A stretch of 64,000 bases of DNA from Prunus persica (Eukaryota; Streptophyta; Magnoliopsida; Rosales; Rosaceae). The stretch is taken from assembly GCF_000346465.2 (NCBI RefSeq), contig NC_034009.1, positions 29,756,131 through 29,820,130 on the forward strand. The letters are read 5' to 3'. The notes under the pieces are model-generated. The model was not told where the DNA came from. It saw only the letters and a list, made by a program, of their open reading frames with translations, and did no database searches. The position numbers and the translations under genes were made by a program. Positions 25,442-42,367 of this stretch are shown here, one piece after another (within the stretch, counting starts at the first letter, position 1; each line of letters opens with the position of its first letter).

Positions 25442-28400
25442 TGACATGAAACGCCCTAAATTCCTCGGAACCCGGGACGAATCCTGTGGAAACTTCAACA
25501 TCACACCGATGCCGGGCCCACTTCTATTACTATATCCTCTTTTGACAAAATTAAGAAAAAAGGGCACGAGACTTTGCCGAAATTTTGACAGAGTCTCCCC
25601 TGAAAAATGGACATTTCCCAAATTTTCTCAACATTTAAAACACATTTAATATCACCAACTAGCACCATGAACAAGATAATTTCATACAGTTTACAAAGAT
25701 GGCCTCTGACCCCACAATCATACCCTATTACGGGTAAGAACAAAGGAATTCTAAAGACTGAGACCAAGATCAAACTCTCATCCCAGCGGGTTTCGAACTC
25801 AACAAGACCACAAACAGCTTTGATCCACGGCTACTTGGTAAAACCCAAATAAAATCGATCAATCAAGTCTCGTTCTCAAACGAGCTTAAGGACTATTGAC
25901 AAAGTCGAAACCAAACTCGTCCAAAGAGCAAAAGAAGTGAGACTAGGTCCAAACGACTAAATTAAAGTTCCAGAATTATCTTTAGTTCGCGGCTGCACCT
26001 GGGTGAGACCCCAAGCTACCTACGTATCCTTTATGAGGTATCAAGCCACACGTAGTTCTTCCATCCAAAATCCCGATTTATAGCAATACAAAATAGTAAA
26101 TTCTAGAATTTACCCCTTTCCATTTTCTTTAAATCACATAATACCAAAAATAATCCTTTTTAAACATTAATCTTTCCCCAATATTCTCCATGTTACTTTA
26201 CCGCACGCCGAAGAGTCCAATGCCACGCGTAGTAAGGTAACAGTAACCCAAGTATACAGATCCTCTATCACACGCCGGATAATCCAACGCCGCGTGTGAT
26301 GAGCTAATAACATAATCATAATGTCTCACACACCGGAATATTCCAACGCCACGTGTGAGACCAGATAATCACATATTCTTCCCATAAGCCGAAAAATTCC
26401 AACGTCACGTATGGGAAGTGTCTTACACGTCGGAATATTCCAACTCCACATGTGAGACCAGATAATCACATATTCTTCCCATACGCTGAAAAATTTCTAA
26501 CGCCACGTATGGGAAGTGTCTCACACTCCGGAATATTCCAACGCCATGTGTGAGACCAGATAATCATATATTCTTCCCATATGCCAGAAAATTTTCAATG
26601 CCACGTATGAGAAGTGTCTCATACGCCGGAATATTCCAACGCCACGTGTGAGACCAGATAATCATATATTTTTCTCATATGCCGGAAAATTTCCAACACC
26701 ATATATGGAAAGTCTAGTAACTGGGGGATGGTACTTAACAAAGTGTAACTACATAATTTTCAAAATAGTCAACATTATTTATTAAACCAAATTCACAATT
26801 AAATAATACTAATACAAATATATTTAAATTTCCTAAATTTTCATTCAAACTATATTTCATGCATATTCATTCAATTCTGAAAATAAGCACGTTTTAAAAC
26901 AAAATACAAGATTTTCTGTAAGATACTATAAAACAAATTCATAATCCCAACATAATTAGGACAACCCCAATAACGGTGAAGACTCGCTTACATGGTCGTT
27001 CTAGTACTTCTTGAAAGGTAAAACTACTTCGGAAGACTTACGGTTGACCGAGTGGTTTAACTAACCAAACTTGGTCAATCGGGCCCACGACCTCCGATTT
27101 CCGATCCGAAGTTTCCTATGGGTTCCACAAGGTTTAGAAAACACATCCCGCAAGTCTGGTCTGACTCGGACGGTCGGATCACTCACGATTGCACGATCGG
27201 ACGATTATTGCGAAAGCCAAACTTTAAGTCATTGAATCAAAACATATGGGTCTCCGATTTTCAATCCACAAAATCCTAAACGATCCTAGAAGTGCCTAGA
27301 TCAACATACCTTAATTTGGACCCGATCCAACTGTCCGAACATATCGAACTCAAAAATCGCACAATAGGCGAAATCCGTTCAAGACGCTAACGATAACCAA
27401 ATTGAAATCCGAGCACACCTACATACTCGTGATAACTGAGGGATCGCACTGGGACACAATGCCCCTCTACTATAGTACCCACGCGCTGGCAGCGTGGGTG
27501 TCGAAAGCGATAACGATCACCAGAAAATTCTCAAAATTAAGGGCCCAACTTCCTACCCTAGGTTCAGATAATCAATTGGAGCCACTTTTGTTCTTGGACC
27601 TTTCAATTCCAAAAGTATTTTTATTATTAATATTAATAATATTATTAGTATTATGGTGATGAAATTTGAAAAGAATGGGAGGGGCATGTGCTTTGTATTT
27701 TTACGTGGGTAAAGATGGATCCACTTGTACTTCACCATTCATACTCAATGTTGCAGTATGACCACCTGTGTCGCTTTCCTGGGTTTCTTGCCTTTTGAAC
27801 GTGTAAGTCAATTAATATAATATGAAGAAAAATTCAAGCTACCCAATACTTTCTAGAGAAAGAGAACAATTTTACCAAAACTCAGCTATAAATTTTAAAT
27901 CAAAAGTTAAAACAACCAAGCGATCAACAGCCAAGAGTACAAAAAAAAAACAAACAAAAAAACAATCAACAAAGGGAAGATAATAAGATCATTACAGCGA
28001 AACAATCAACAAGTCTTTCCATCAGCTTCCACGTAGATTTCAAAGAGGTAGGCTCGTCAATGTTCTACATCTTTAAAAGAGAAAAGTAATCTGGCAATAT
28101 GATGTAGAAGAGTTTGCATTTTTCTAAAACTTAATTTAAAGAGTAGTGAGGTGTGTGGGGTGTGTGTATAGATGTACTAGGGTTAAGCATTAAGTTGGAT
28201 GACCTTTTTTTGTCTTTTTACACAATAATAAAACTTATAGCTTAATGATTTAAATATTGGAGTGAACTAAGAGAAGTGTGGGGTTTAAATAGAAAATCTC
28301 AAAAATAACTCACGCAATATTCTCAATTTGTATTACCAGACACGTTTTCATTGTTTTTATTTTCAAATCCTAAAAATGAAAATTGATGTTCGGGGTAGGT

Positions 28401-29035
28401 CAAACTTTGAATCCAAAATCAACTCACCTGGCTAGAAATTTCTCAAATCCTACCCAACCATCAGCTAGAGCATGGAAAATAGTCGAAAATCCATACCTTA
28501 CTCGACTAAATTGGTGGCCGGAAGAGAGAGATTGATGCCGTGAAGTTTCTGTCAAAACCAGTGCGATTCAGAGCTCTTTCCGACGGAATCCGACGGTTCC
28601 AGGGGCGGGGCTGGTCGGGAAAGGAAGGGGGAGAAGTGGTGGTGTGATCCAGCCTGGTCCCGTGGCCAGCCGTGTGCTGTGGAAGTAGCTATGGTGATTA
28701 GTGGTGGCGGTTGTGCAAAACGAAGGGGGAGGGGCGCGATCCGGAGAGAGATAAGAGGAAGGAAAAATATGGATTTTAAAAATCCAATTTCACCAAATTA
28801 CAATTTTGCCCCTCAATGTATTTTGATCGTATTTTCCTCGTTATAACTCCGATTCGAGCATACTACATGTCTACGGACTCATTTCGATGCAATCTACACA
28901 ACGGTACAGTTGAAACAACCAAATTCCTTCATAGTCAAAAAGTCAACTTTAGACCTAATGAAATATTCTAGGGGTAAAATAGTCTTTTCTCAATAAATTA
29001 ATAATTAAAAATGAATTAAGGTTTGGGTCGTTACA
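25442..29035 (-). mobile_element. Long solo LTR (3.6 kb), probably Ty3/gypsy
   Basis: Begins TGACATGAAACGCCC and ends GGGTCGTTACA, with a perfect TTAAG duplication at 25437-25441 and 29036-29040. On the minus strand it starts TGTAACGACCC. A U5-like block GGATACGTAGGTAGCTTGG lies near 26020-26045, a motif common in plant gypsy LTRs. No gag or pol is visible and the ends do not recur inside, so a solo LTR fits better than a full element. LTRs of this length are known in the Tekay/Del lineage. It holds the hairpin tandem array at 26200-26720. Confidence 0.72.
26200..26720. repeat. Tandem array of alternating hairpin half-units, 98-bp period
   Basis: The clear units start with CCAGATAATCA at 26361, 26458, 26556 and 26654 (periods 97, 98, 98); more diverged units precede them from about 26200. 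Each unit has two palindromic halves. One is bounded by CTTCCCATA and TATGGGAAG, the other by TCTCACAC and GTGTGAGA. Both carry a shared core close to CCGGAATATTCCAACGCCACGT. Stem substitutions are often paired. Confidence 0.88.
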
Positions 29036-29675
29036 TTAAGCCATCAGAGGCAAAACCCCAAAACTTATAAACCCCCAAGCCCAACGCCACTATACAACCA
29101 CCCTCGTCCCCACCCGAGATCCACCCCAGCCTCCCCTAAGACCCATCTAGATCCTCTCTCTCTCTCTCTCTCTCTCAATTCAAAATTTGAAAAAGAAAAC
29201 AAAAATTCAAACACTTTGCATCTTGGGGGGATTGGGTTGCGGGTGGGTTCTGGGTTCTGCGGGTTGAGAGATGAGGGGTGGGTTGTAGGTTGGGTTGGGA
29301 TCTGTATTTTGAGGGGATGGGATAAGGAGGATGGGGGAATGGGTTGTGGGAGAGAGGGACAGACAGAGAGAGAGAGAGAGAGCTGAGAGAGAGCGAAAGA
29401 GAGAGAGATAGGAATTTGGATTTGGATTTTTTATCTTTAAGTTTATTTATTATTTAATTATTTATTCACTTTTTTCAATTTTTTCAATTTTTAAAATTTA
29501 AAATATTTTAATTGAGATGGACGGTTTTAGCCTTCAACTTAATGGCCAAATTGACAGAATGACTCAATTGGAACATATAAGATAGTTGGATGACCTAATT
29601 GCCTAAAAAAAAAAAGTTCGGGGACCTAATTGCAACTCGAGGTAAAGTTCAGGGACATCTACAGTTAAAAATCCA

Positions 29676-32277
29676 TATTTCTATACATATATGAGTTTAG
29701 GTTGGGAGTTTCCAACTTGAGATATTTTTTAGTGTTGGGAAGAGAAGTACGACTGGTTATCGGATAGGGTTCGTCATGTCCGGCTCTAAATTTTTGGGTT
29801 TGGGCCAGGCTCAGATCAGTTGTTGTCGGATTTTAAAATGTTTCGACTCAGGTCGAAATTTGAAAGGAATAAGCAAAAGCCCACTTATAGAGTCGGGCCT
29901 AAGTGGGCTTTCTGGGCCGGGTTGGGTCACCCACTAGCCGCCCATTGCCTTCCCCCCCCTTTCTTTATATTGCATTGTCTTATTTCTATTCCAAACATTT
30001 AAGTAAGGGCATGTTTACGTATCAGTAATGGATATTGGAGGAAATGGAATGATTTCCATTCCTGACTTCCCTTGTGTTTACTTGCAATCAGGAATGAAAA
30101 AATAAGTGGGCTCCACCTCAAAATCAGTAATCACACCCCCTCATAACAAAGTATCAGATCAACTAGGGGGGAGTAGTCGATACGATTCCCATTCCTGTTC
30201 TCTTACTAATTTCCAAAAATACCATTACCACTTTACCATAATTCCAAAACACCCCAAACCCTTAAAATAAAAAAAATAAAAAAAACTCATGCCAAGAAGT
30301 TCCAAGATGCTCCAACTCAAAAAACAAAAAACAAAAAACTCATTTCCAAGAAGTTCCATGTATTTAATGTATGAAGATTATGTAGGTTATTATTATTTGA
30401 TTGTTTACTAGTTAAGTAGATGAAAGATATATATTTATTGGAGTTTATTTTTTCATTTGAAATTGGCTCTAGACAAAGGTGTTATTAACATTATCATTGA
30501 ACTAGGCTCTTGCTGTTCATCTTGTTCAGCATATTGATTCCTCATGTTTGCACCGCCTTACTGATTTACTGATTTGCTGCATGATTAGTTTGGTCTCCTT
30601 AGCCAATTTGAGAATTATATATGTGTTGTGGTGAAAATGTGCAGGGTATTTTAGTAATCAATTAATTTGGATTCTGATTCATGAAAATTAGTAAACAATA
30701 ACAATAGGAATCAACCGCATTCCTTTGCTAATTCCATATGTTTAGTAAATAGCTTAATAAGAATGATTATTCCTATACCGATTCAGTAGTTCTCCGATTA
30801 TTAAATTATTAAATTCCTTACTTTCTCCATTACTGATACGTAAACATGCCTTAAATGTCTTGTTTTTTGACTTTGATTTTCTAGTATTTTTAATTAAATC
30901 CAAATGAGATATACTTCCTTATTTACATTGTAAACTTAAATGAAATAATATAAAAATAAATTAAAGTAAAAGACAATACATTTACTTAAATGTTTAAAAT
31001 GTAAATTAGGCAATATAAGGCAAATGAGCGGGCTGGGCCATGAATGGGCCTCGTCGGGTCGGGTTAGAGGTTTCAAATCATAAGCCCAAATTCTACCAAA
31101 ACTTAGAACGGGCTCAACGAATAGGCCTAACCATCAGACAAGGTTTAACTTTGGCCCATCAAACCTTGAGCTATCCACTTAAATCCGCGAAACGCGGGCC
31201 AAATGATACTCCTTACTGATGGATGAGTTTTTAACTTGAAAGATATCACCAACGATAATATCTTCCACATTGAGTTTTTTTTTTTGGTCAAAATCTTAGA
31301 TGAGTTTTTACATTGCATCTACATAAAAAATCAATTGTAAAAAAAAAACACGCAAACACATATAACTATTTTTATGCTTTAGAATAAGAAACTTTAAAAG
31401 TTGACTAGTTTACTTTATAAAATACTGAATATAAAAATAAAATCAATGAAAAAATATTCTTTGTACATGCATTTTGTGTGTATAACCAAAAAATTAAAAG
31501 TTATAATGATATGTTTGCTTTCATGGAACTAATTATTAGAATTATTTTGATGCATGACTTCTAATAAACATATGAGTATTCAAATTATTTTACTCTCAAT
31601 TTATCACATATTTACTAACACATGCGAAATCAAAAGTTTATGAGTTATATGCTACAATACATAATCCAATGCCTAAAAATTCATGAATTCTATTGATAAA
31701 GGTGAGGTGTTGATTCATACCCATTACTTATTCTCTCATATATTCTTAAATGGGTTTTATAATTTTATTACATGGTTTTTTTTATCCCTAATTAGTGCTC
31801 GCAGTGATAATGTGTGCACTTCACAGGCAAAAGCCATGATTTATGAACATTTTAGCCAATAGACGAAATTACCCTGTTATTGTCACAGATTTCAAACTCA
31901 TTTTGCCAAACTTGCATGGATAGATAAGTCATTTTAGAGTGGGACGATTCTCAGCAGCCCAGCAAGTCACCCTTTTCAAACCCACTGCCATTCCTCGTTT
32001 ACTAGACCCACTACACTTTGGACCGCCTTCTCCTCGAATTCCAACGAAAAGACCAACAAGTCCGAGACGCATCCACGTGTCTGTTTACCATTGGTTAGCT
32101 CGTCATTATCGTCAAATTACCTCAAACGCAAAAACAAAATTATATATTAAATGGGCAGATCTCCCTCTTTTCCACAAAACAGAGAACCGATAATCTCAAA
32201 GCCACCCCCAAAAGCAAAACCCTACTCTCTTCCTCTCTGTGTAAATCTGCATGCGTTAGGGTTTGAAATCAGAGGCT
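29676..32277. other. Spacer between the nest and DCP5
   Basis: Contains a Harbinger-like MITE (30007-30851) flanked by GGGCC-rich segments (29880-29940 and 31020-31140) that look like arms of a further degraded element. The last 350 bp before 32278 is the probable DCP5 promoter and leader (pyrimidine-rich CTCTCTTCCTCTCTG). No gene is supported. Confidence 0.5.
30007..30851. mobile_element. PIF/Harbinger-like non-autonomous element (845 bp)
   Basis: The left end GGGCATGTTTACGTATCAG and the reverse complement of the right end, AGGCATGTTTACGTATCAG, match for about 25 bp (to AATGGA). They are flanked by the 3-bp duplication TAA (30004-30006 and 30852-30854). GG(C/G)-ATGTTT ends and TAA targets are hallmarks of Tourist/Harbinger. 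There is no transposase ORF. Confidence 0.8.
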
Positions 32278-36766
<4,489 letters not shown>

Positions 36767-37667
36767 TTGCCACTTTGCCTCCTGAGAGTTAATATGGGTA
36801 AAACCCAAAGCCCGAACGGCAGCCCATCAGAACAACAAACAGATTTAGGGCTATGTTAATGTTGTGTTTTCCTTATTTATGCCTGTCCAGAAAATAAATA
36901 GAAGTTAATGCTGTTTCTGTATCAAATTGTCTTTATCTATTTCCCTGATTTGGGACTCCTTTCATTGACCTAATCAAGAAGCATCAAATTTAGTGACAGA
37001 ACCTAATCAAGTTTAGTTTTTTCTCTTATCTATTAAATTTGTTGTTCTTTGAAACTCTTCACCTTATTGGCATTGGACTGAAGTTGGACTTTTGGCTTGC
37101 CATGAATGCATCAGGAAATGTTGATTTTAGAAATGGGGTGAGCGAGCTGATACTACTGGTAAAGTGATATTAGACTCGATGCGGATGGATGTATATTCCA
37201 TGTTTCACGTGGCATCCTATTGCAAGCTGATTTGCGATTTGAAATTTTGGAGATTTAAGATTCTGCGATTAGGTTCGTTCTATTGTTGCTCTGCCAACTT
37301 ACGAGAAACTATTCACTAACTAAACACTTTGAGGCCTCTTCCTTTCAGATGGAAATCGAATGATGAGTTTTGATGTATATGACCGTGTATTGAAAGATAA
37401 CGTTATTTTTGTTGTAAAGAAAATAAGGAAATAATATTCAAAAAGTTTAATGATGATGTTGGGTAAGTCATTAAATTTGCCTCTAAATAAGCTTCCCATT
37501 ATTCAGTAATACGAGGCTTCCCATTATTCGGTGGTACTTTCGTACTCTGATTATTTTATTTTTATAACAGTTTTTATTCTCTCTGAAAAAAAAAAAAAAC
37601 AAACAAACAAACGTTGTTACTTCGAAGCCAGTATAACTGGCCGTACAAACTTTGCTTTGCTAAAAAG
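36767..37667. other. Convergent 3' spacer between DCP5 and the 2OG oxygenase
   Basis: 900 bp between two stop codons. The first 150 bp is probably DCP5 3'UTR. No gene. A 20-bp motif GGCTTCCCATTATTC occurs twice near 37490-37530. Confidence 0.6.
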
Positions 37668-38973
37668 CTACTTGCATGTGGCTACCAAGACTCGCCTGGG
37701 AGGAAGAGAAGGCCTTCTTCCATGGAGCAAAGCCAAGTTATCGAAGAAGAGAACATCACCCTTCTCCCACTTAAATTGGATGCTTTCTTCTTCAATAATC
37801 TGTTCACATCTATTCACCACATTTGCCGGAATCTCGGTTCCATCGGCCATGAGGGCAGAGCTGAGCTCCTTCCCATGCATGCCGACCACCGTGTTAAACC
37901 ACATTCTCCTTTCTTTTCTTCCATCAAACACCTTCGTCAGCGACCTTGGCCCCAATATTGTCTTGATTGCTCCATCTGGTAGCCACTCAACGTCCATGCC
38001 TAAAGCATTAGCCCTGCCAAATCATAATGTCTTTAACCAAATGATCTTGTAACTATGAAACCAATTTATCATGTTGTGACAAGTGATATATAGAGTAGTA
38101 AGCAAAGATCACCTTTTCTCAGCTTCTGCACGGTCTGATGTGCCAAAAGTATCCTCCCAGCCCCTACCCCTCATGGAACCTGTACTGTTCTTACTGAGAG
38201 CTGTGAAAGTGTACTTCAACCCATTTGCGTCCATTTCTTCTACGGTTTCTGGGAACTCCTTCAGCATCCTTTCCGTTACCCGGAAGCTCGGAACAAAGGG
38301 TGTTTCTCCGCCTTCTGGTGGTGGTGTCTCACAGAATAGGATCACTTTTTTCGGATATTCCTTGATCTGCAGGTTAATTAATTAGTAAAAGTAAAGGTTA
38401 AAGTTATTAAGAGGCTATTAGCAGATGCCAATAATATCATATTGGGTTAACTCTTTGGATTATAATTGAATTAATAAAGTCTAATGGAGACGGACATATT
38501 TTGGTGTAAGAATTGGGCATCAAACTGTGATCTCATAAAACAAACTAGCTTAAAAAAACTTGCAGAAAGCATGACCAAATTGAGAAGCTTATTGAGGCAC
38601 TTACCAAAACCATCTCATGGTGATAGTATATGAATTCCGAAAGTGGTCCTTCATTGGCAGTCCATACTCGCTTGTGCACATGTGTTCTTGGTGCCGGCCC
38701 TACGTATCGAATATCATCCCACCCGAATGTTTCAATGATATCATTAAACTCCTCTGCATTCTGCACATTGAAACCTCTAAGCAGCACAGCGCTGTTCTTG
38801 ATCAGCATCTGCTCAAACCAGTCCTTGTTCTTCTTCAGAGCCAACACAAGGCTCTCCACATCATTGCTGCTGTTGGGCTCTGGAGGCTGCAGCACCAGTG
38901 GCATGGTTTCTCCATCCACCACCTTTTGCCCTTCACACTTTCCCACTTTGAAGTCCTTCGTGAAGTGTTCCAT
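37668..38973 (-). CDS. Clavaminate synthase-like Fe(II)/2-oxoglutarate oxygenase (TauD/TfdA)
   Basis: Three exons, 38605-38973, 38113-38366 and 37668-38013, give 322 residues, like the Arabidopsis protein At3g21360 whose structure is known but whose substrate is not. The iron ligands fit His118-x-Glu120 (in YYHHEM) and His305 (ALLHGRR); an Arg near 314-315 would bind 2-oxoglutarate. An HxE rather than HxD triad is shared with clavaminate synthase. No transit peptide or transmembrane segment is seen, so it is probably cytosolic or peroxisomal. The leader just upstream of the ATG has a GA tract on the sense strand. The enzyme class is firm; the reaction is unknown. Confidence 0.92.
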
Positions 38974-40975
38974 AATTTCTCTCTCTCTCTCTCTCTCTCT
39001 GTTTTTCTTCTCTGTGTTTATGTGGTTTGCAAGCTACTTGTTATATAGCAATGGAGTTGGAATTGTCACCGGCTATTTTTAGATTCTTTCTATGTCCTGT
39101 TGCGTGACTGCTTGTAATAAGACAGTTTTTATTATTATTATTTATTGGTTTATGATTGGGGAGGTACTTCAATTTTAAGACTTTTTGTTTTTTTGTTTTT
39201 TTTAAATGCGTTATGCTAAGACAGCTACCTCAAAACAGTAGATGGGATACAAACAAGAACTAATTGGGGCACCTAGGAGGACAAGAAGATAATTACCCAA
39301 AATGAGTTGTTCTTGTTTGTATGTGACTACAAATCCAAGCTTTCCTTGTCCAATGGGGCTAGCTTCTTTAGCAAGGTAGGGTTAAACAAAAAAATGACCT
39401 ATAAAAGCACAAGGACTACTTGATATTTCTTGTGTAACAGCTAGCATAGTGTAACAACGAGTTCATTTCATATTTATCAACATATGAAAAAAATTAACAA
39501 ACTTCTCTGTCTTTGTTGAAGGCCTTGAAATATACGCAGTGATTAAATACTTGTGCTTTGTTTCCACAACGTTATGAGCTAAGCAAACCCGCTAACATAC
39601 AGGAGCAAATTGACAAATCCTCTCTTTATTTTCAGCTTCAAAGGTCTGCAAGGCCTCTCTGTCTCTGTCCAGAAGTGACCTACTTAAGCCGGCCATTTCA
39701 TCCCTGCCTATGCTCCACTTGGCAATTTTATAGGCCATAAAATAGAGAAAAACTTAGTTGCAATGGGATAACATTGTTTTGCTATTTCGGTCAATAATAT
39801 TATGCCACATGACAATATTATCACTCGTGTCATAACATAATAGTGATATCAACAATAGACAATCTAGCTAACTGTTTAATTTTCTGCATATCAATAATAG
39901 ACCATCTAGCTAACACATATAAAATAATTAATTAACAGACCACATTAGGGAATTTTATTTTATTGACATCGACAAAATCTCTGTGCATAAAAATCCATTG
40001 AAATGTTCTGCATCACGTGCGCAGTGGCAAAAGCTCAATAATATTTCAGAAAAAATTATTTATACTAACACCTTTTGAGATTTTCGGTTTTTTCATAAAA
40101 TTCCATGAAGTTTTAGAAATTACACCAACATCACATGAGGTTTTAAATTATTTTCACAAAACTCATTTTTATTGATTTTTCATCCAAAGATTGATGATTT
40201 TATATCAAAAAAATCCTCCAAATGACAAAGTTGGCTTTTGAAATTAGATTGTTTGTCATTTGCACAAGTTTTTTTTTTTTTTTTCCAATGAAAGAGTAAT
40301 GCTACACTTATCACATTTTTATTCCACATTTCTGTACCACATGATATGACATGTCTATATCACATGCCACATCAATTAAATCAATAAAGTGTATTTTAAT
40401 AAAGATTAACAGTTTTTTTAAAGTATTAATAAATCATAAAAGAAAAAAAATATATTAAATAATTTTAATTAATATGACTGTTCAACTCATCTGCCACATA
40501 AAATGATATAAGAATGTGGTATACATATGTAGTAAAAGTAACATTATTTCACTAATAAAATTGGACTTCCTTAGACACGAGGCACGAGACAGATAAAACA
40601 GAGCAGAGTCAAACAACTCCGAGCAATTTAAGTGCCTCGCTCAATTCTATGAAGTTTTGTGTAGTTCGACAAAGCATCTTGATTTATTACACCCATTTAA
40701 TTTTGAAAATAGATTATAAGCTAAACAAAGATTTCGTAAGAAATAAGCTTATCTAAATCTAATGGGGTACCCACCACAAAAAAACTCTCATGAAACAGTT
40801 GTAGGAAAAAAAAAACTTTTTTTCCGCATAAAGAATTCAATAAAGGAAGGAACTTTACTCAAAATGGCTAGTAGCAGAGTAGATCTAGAGCTCAGCTGTC
40901 GGTAGGCAGCTACTTGTACCACTTCTTTTTACACTGAGCTCTCATCAGAGTTTCGGTTCTGCATGCCTCAAACCA
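38974..40975. other. Divergent promoter spacer, 2.0 kb
   Basis: Shared upstream region of the minus-strand oxygenase and the plus-strand b561 gene. It holds a CT/GA microsatellite (38980-39002), a possible MITE (40296-40547) and a 30-bp imperfect direct repeat (AATAGACxATCTAGCTAAC, near 39850 and 39895). No gene is supported. Confidence 0.55.
40296..40547. mobile_element. Probable MITE with GTAATGCTAC ends
   Basis: The left GTAATGCTACACTTATCACA and the reverse complement of the right end (ATAATGTTACTTTTACTACA) pair over about 38 bp with mismatches, continuing into CCACATTTC/CCACATTC. The interior is AT-rich. No clean target duplication was found. Confidence 0.5.
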
Positions 40976-42367
40976 ATGACCACAGTCACTTCTTCACAAG
41001 TCCCATTGCTGTTCTTTGCCAGGATCTCTGGGCTTCTAGTTGCAGTGTTGGTCCTTTTTTGGGCTTTGTCCTTCAAGTCCAGCTTCCTTCCTCGTCACTC
41101 TTCTTCCCAAGAAGACCAGGGCCTCATCGATGCAGTATGAACCTAATCCGCTCTTTCTCTTCGCATTTCTTAATTTGTTCTGCGCCGAATGAAAACCCCA
41201 GAAAGATTCTGATTTCTGGAAGCTAAGCTTGGTGGGTTGTTCTTGTTTTTACAGGCTCTTCATCCTCTGTTCATGGTCATTGGCTTTATTCTCATTAGCG
41301 GAGAAGGTAGTGTGAGAATTAGCAGGGAGTTAAAAATTGAAGCAGACCCTTTAATTGATAAAAGGAAGTATTCCTATTACTTGGGTTTTTAGTTTTATTT
41401 AGTTTTATTTTGTTTTCCCCAGCGATTCTGGTTCATAGGTGGTTGCCTGGTTCAAGGAGTTTGAAGAAATCAGTGCATTTGTGTCTTCAAGGCGTGGCCT
41501 TGGCTTCTGGGATCTTCGGGATTTGGACAAGGTTTCAAGGGAAAGATGGCATTGTGGCTAATTTCTATAGTCTGCATTCTTGGATGGGTTTGATCTGCAT
41601 CCTCTTGTTTGGAGCTCAGGTTCTGTTCTTCATACTTTACTCATATTTTCTTTTGTTCAACTAATTACTGGGTTTAAGTTCAACTTTTGGAGTTCGGTGC
41701 AAGATGCTTAATGACAGAAGTCTGTCATTTCAATATTATCATGAAGCAGAGATGCTTAGTAAGCAAGTAGTAGGCCATCAATATGTATCAATCAAAATAA
41801 TTCATCAAATGGGTCCAGAAAATAATTCAGCGAATGGGCCAGCAGGAAGGCAAATGGCCCAGTACTAATAATTTTGCCTTCCTTCTCCCCCCACCCAACC
41901 CAAATTAATAAATAAAATAACCCAAAAAAGAAAAGAAAAAGGAAAGTTCGATCGTGTTGTGAGGCAAGATAAGCTAATAATTTATGATGTTTATGAAGAA
42001 ACAGTGACTGAGCTGATATTAGATTTCTAAATTGCAGTGGTTGATGGGTTTCCTGAGCTTCTGGCATCGAGGGGAAGTGCGCACAGTGAGGCTAAGGCTG
42101 TTGCCTTGGCACATATTCCTCGGACTCTACACTTATGGTTTGGCCGTGGCCACAGCAGAAACAGGGCTTTTGGAGAAATTGACATTCTTGCAAACACAGA
42201 GGAATGTGTCTAAACACAGTCCAGAGTCCATGGTTGTAAATAGTTTAGGTCTCGGGCTGGCATTGGTCAGCGGCATTGTAATATTGGCTGCAGTTTCACC
42301 CAAGTACGAAGCCCTTCAAACTAAACCCATTTACTCAACACATACCAAAAAATGCTCGTCTTCCTAA
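40976..42367 (+). CDS. Cytochrome b561, transmembrane ascorbate ferrireductase type
   Basis: Four exons: 40976-41134, 41255-41306, 41423-41619 and 42038-42367, giving 245 residues. The first exon starts MTTVTSSQVPLLFFARISG. Six hydrophobic helices are present. Four conserved histidines at about 56, 89, 122 and 161 have the 33/33/39 spacing of the b561 fold, pairing two haems across the membrane core. These proteins move electrons from ascorbate on one side of the membrane to monodehydroascorbate or Fe(III) on the other. Plant members sit on the tonoplast or plasma membrane. The sequence most resembles the group named ferrireductase 4. The C-terminal tail (TKPIYSTHTKKCSSS) is poorly conserved. 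The two middle introns are short (120 and 116 bp). Confidence 0.93.

Larger units (their letters stand above)
22228..29675. mobile_element. Old terminal-inverted-repeat (Mutator-like) element with nested LTRs
   Basis: The left end (GGTTTTTAACTGTAGACG, 22229) and the reverse complement of the right end (GGATTTTTAACTGTAGATG, from 29674) pair for over 60 bp, continuing through CTCGAGTTGCAATT. The flanks share TATTTCTA (22220-22227 and 29676-29683), an 8- or imperfect 9-bp target duplication. Removing the two LTR insertions leaves about 2.2 kb without transposase. A second inverted pair, roughly 22340-22480 against 24950-25080, suggests two related elements side by side or one inside another. Mutator-like is inferred from long inverted repeats and target length; hAT is possible. 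Confidence 0.6.

Noticed and set aside
26361..26720. Regularly spaced repeats resembling a CRISPR array
   Set aside because: A plant nuclear LTR with contiguous 98-bp units. No unique spacers and no cas genes.
27402..27659. Open frame within the 3.6-kb LTR
   Set aside because: Short, ends in a low-complexity Leu/Ile stretch, and shows no gag or pol motif.
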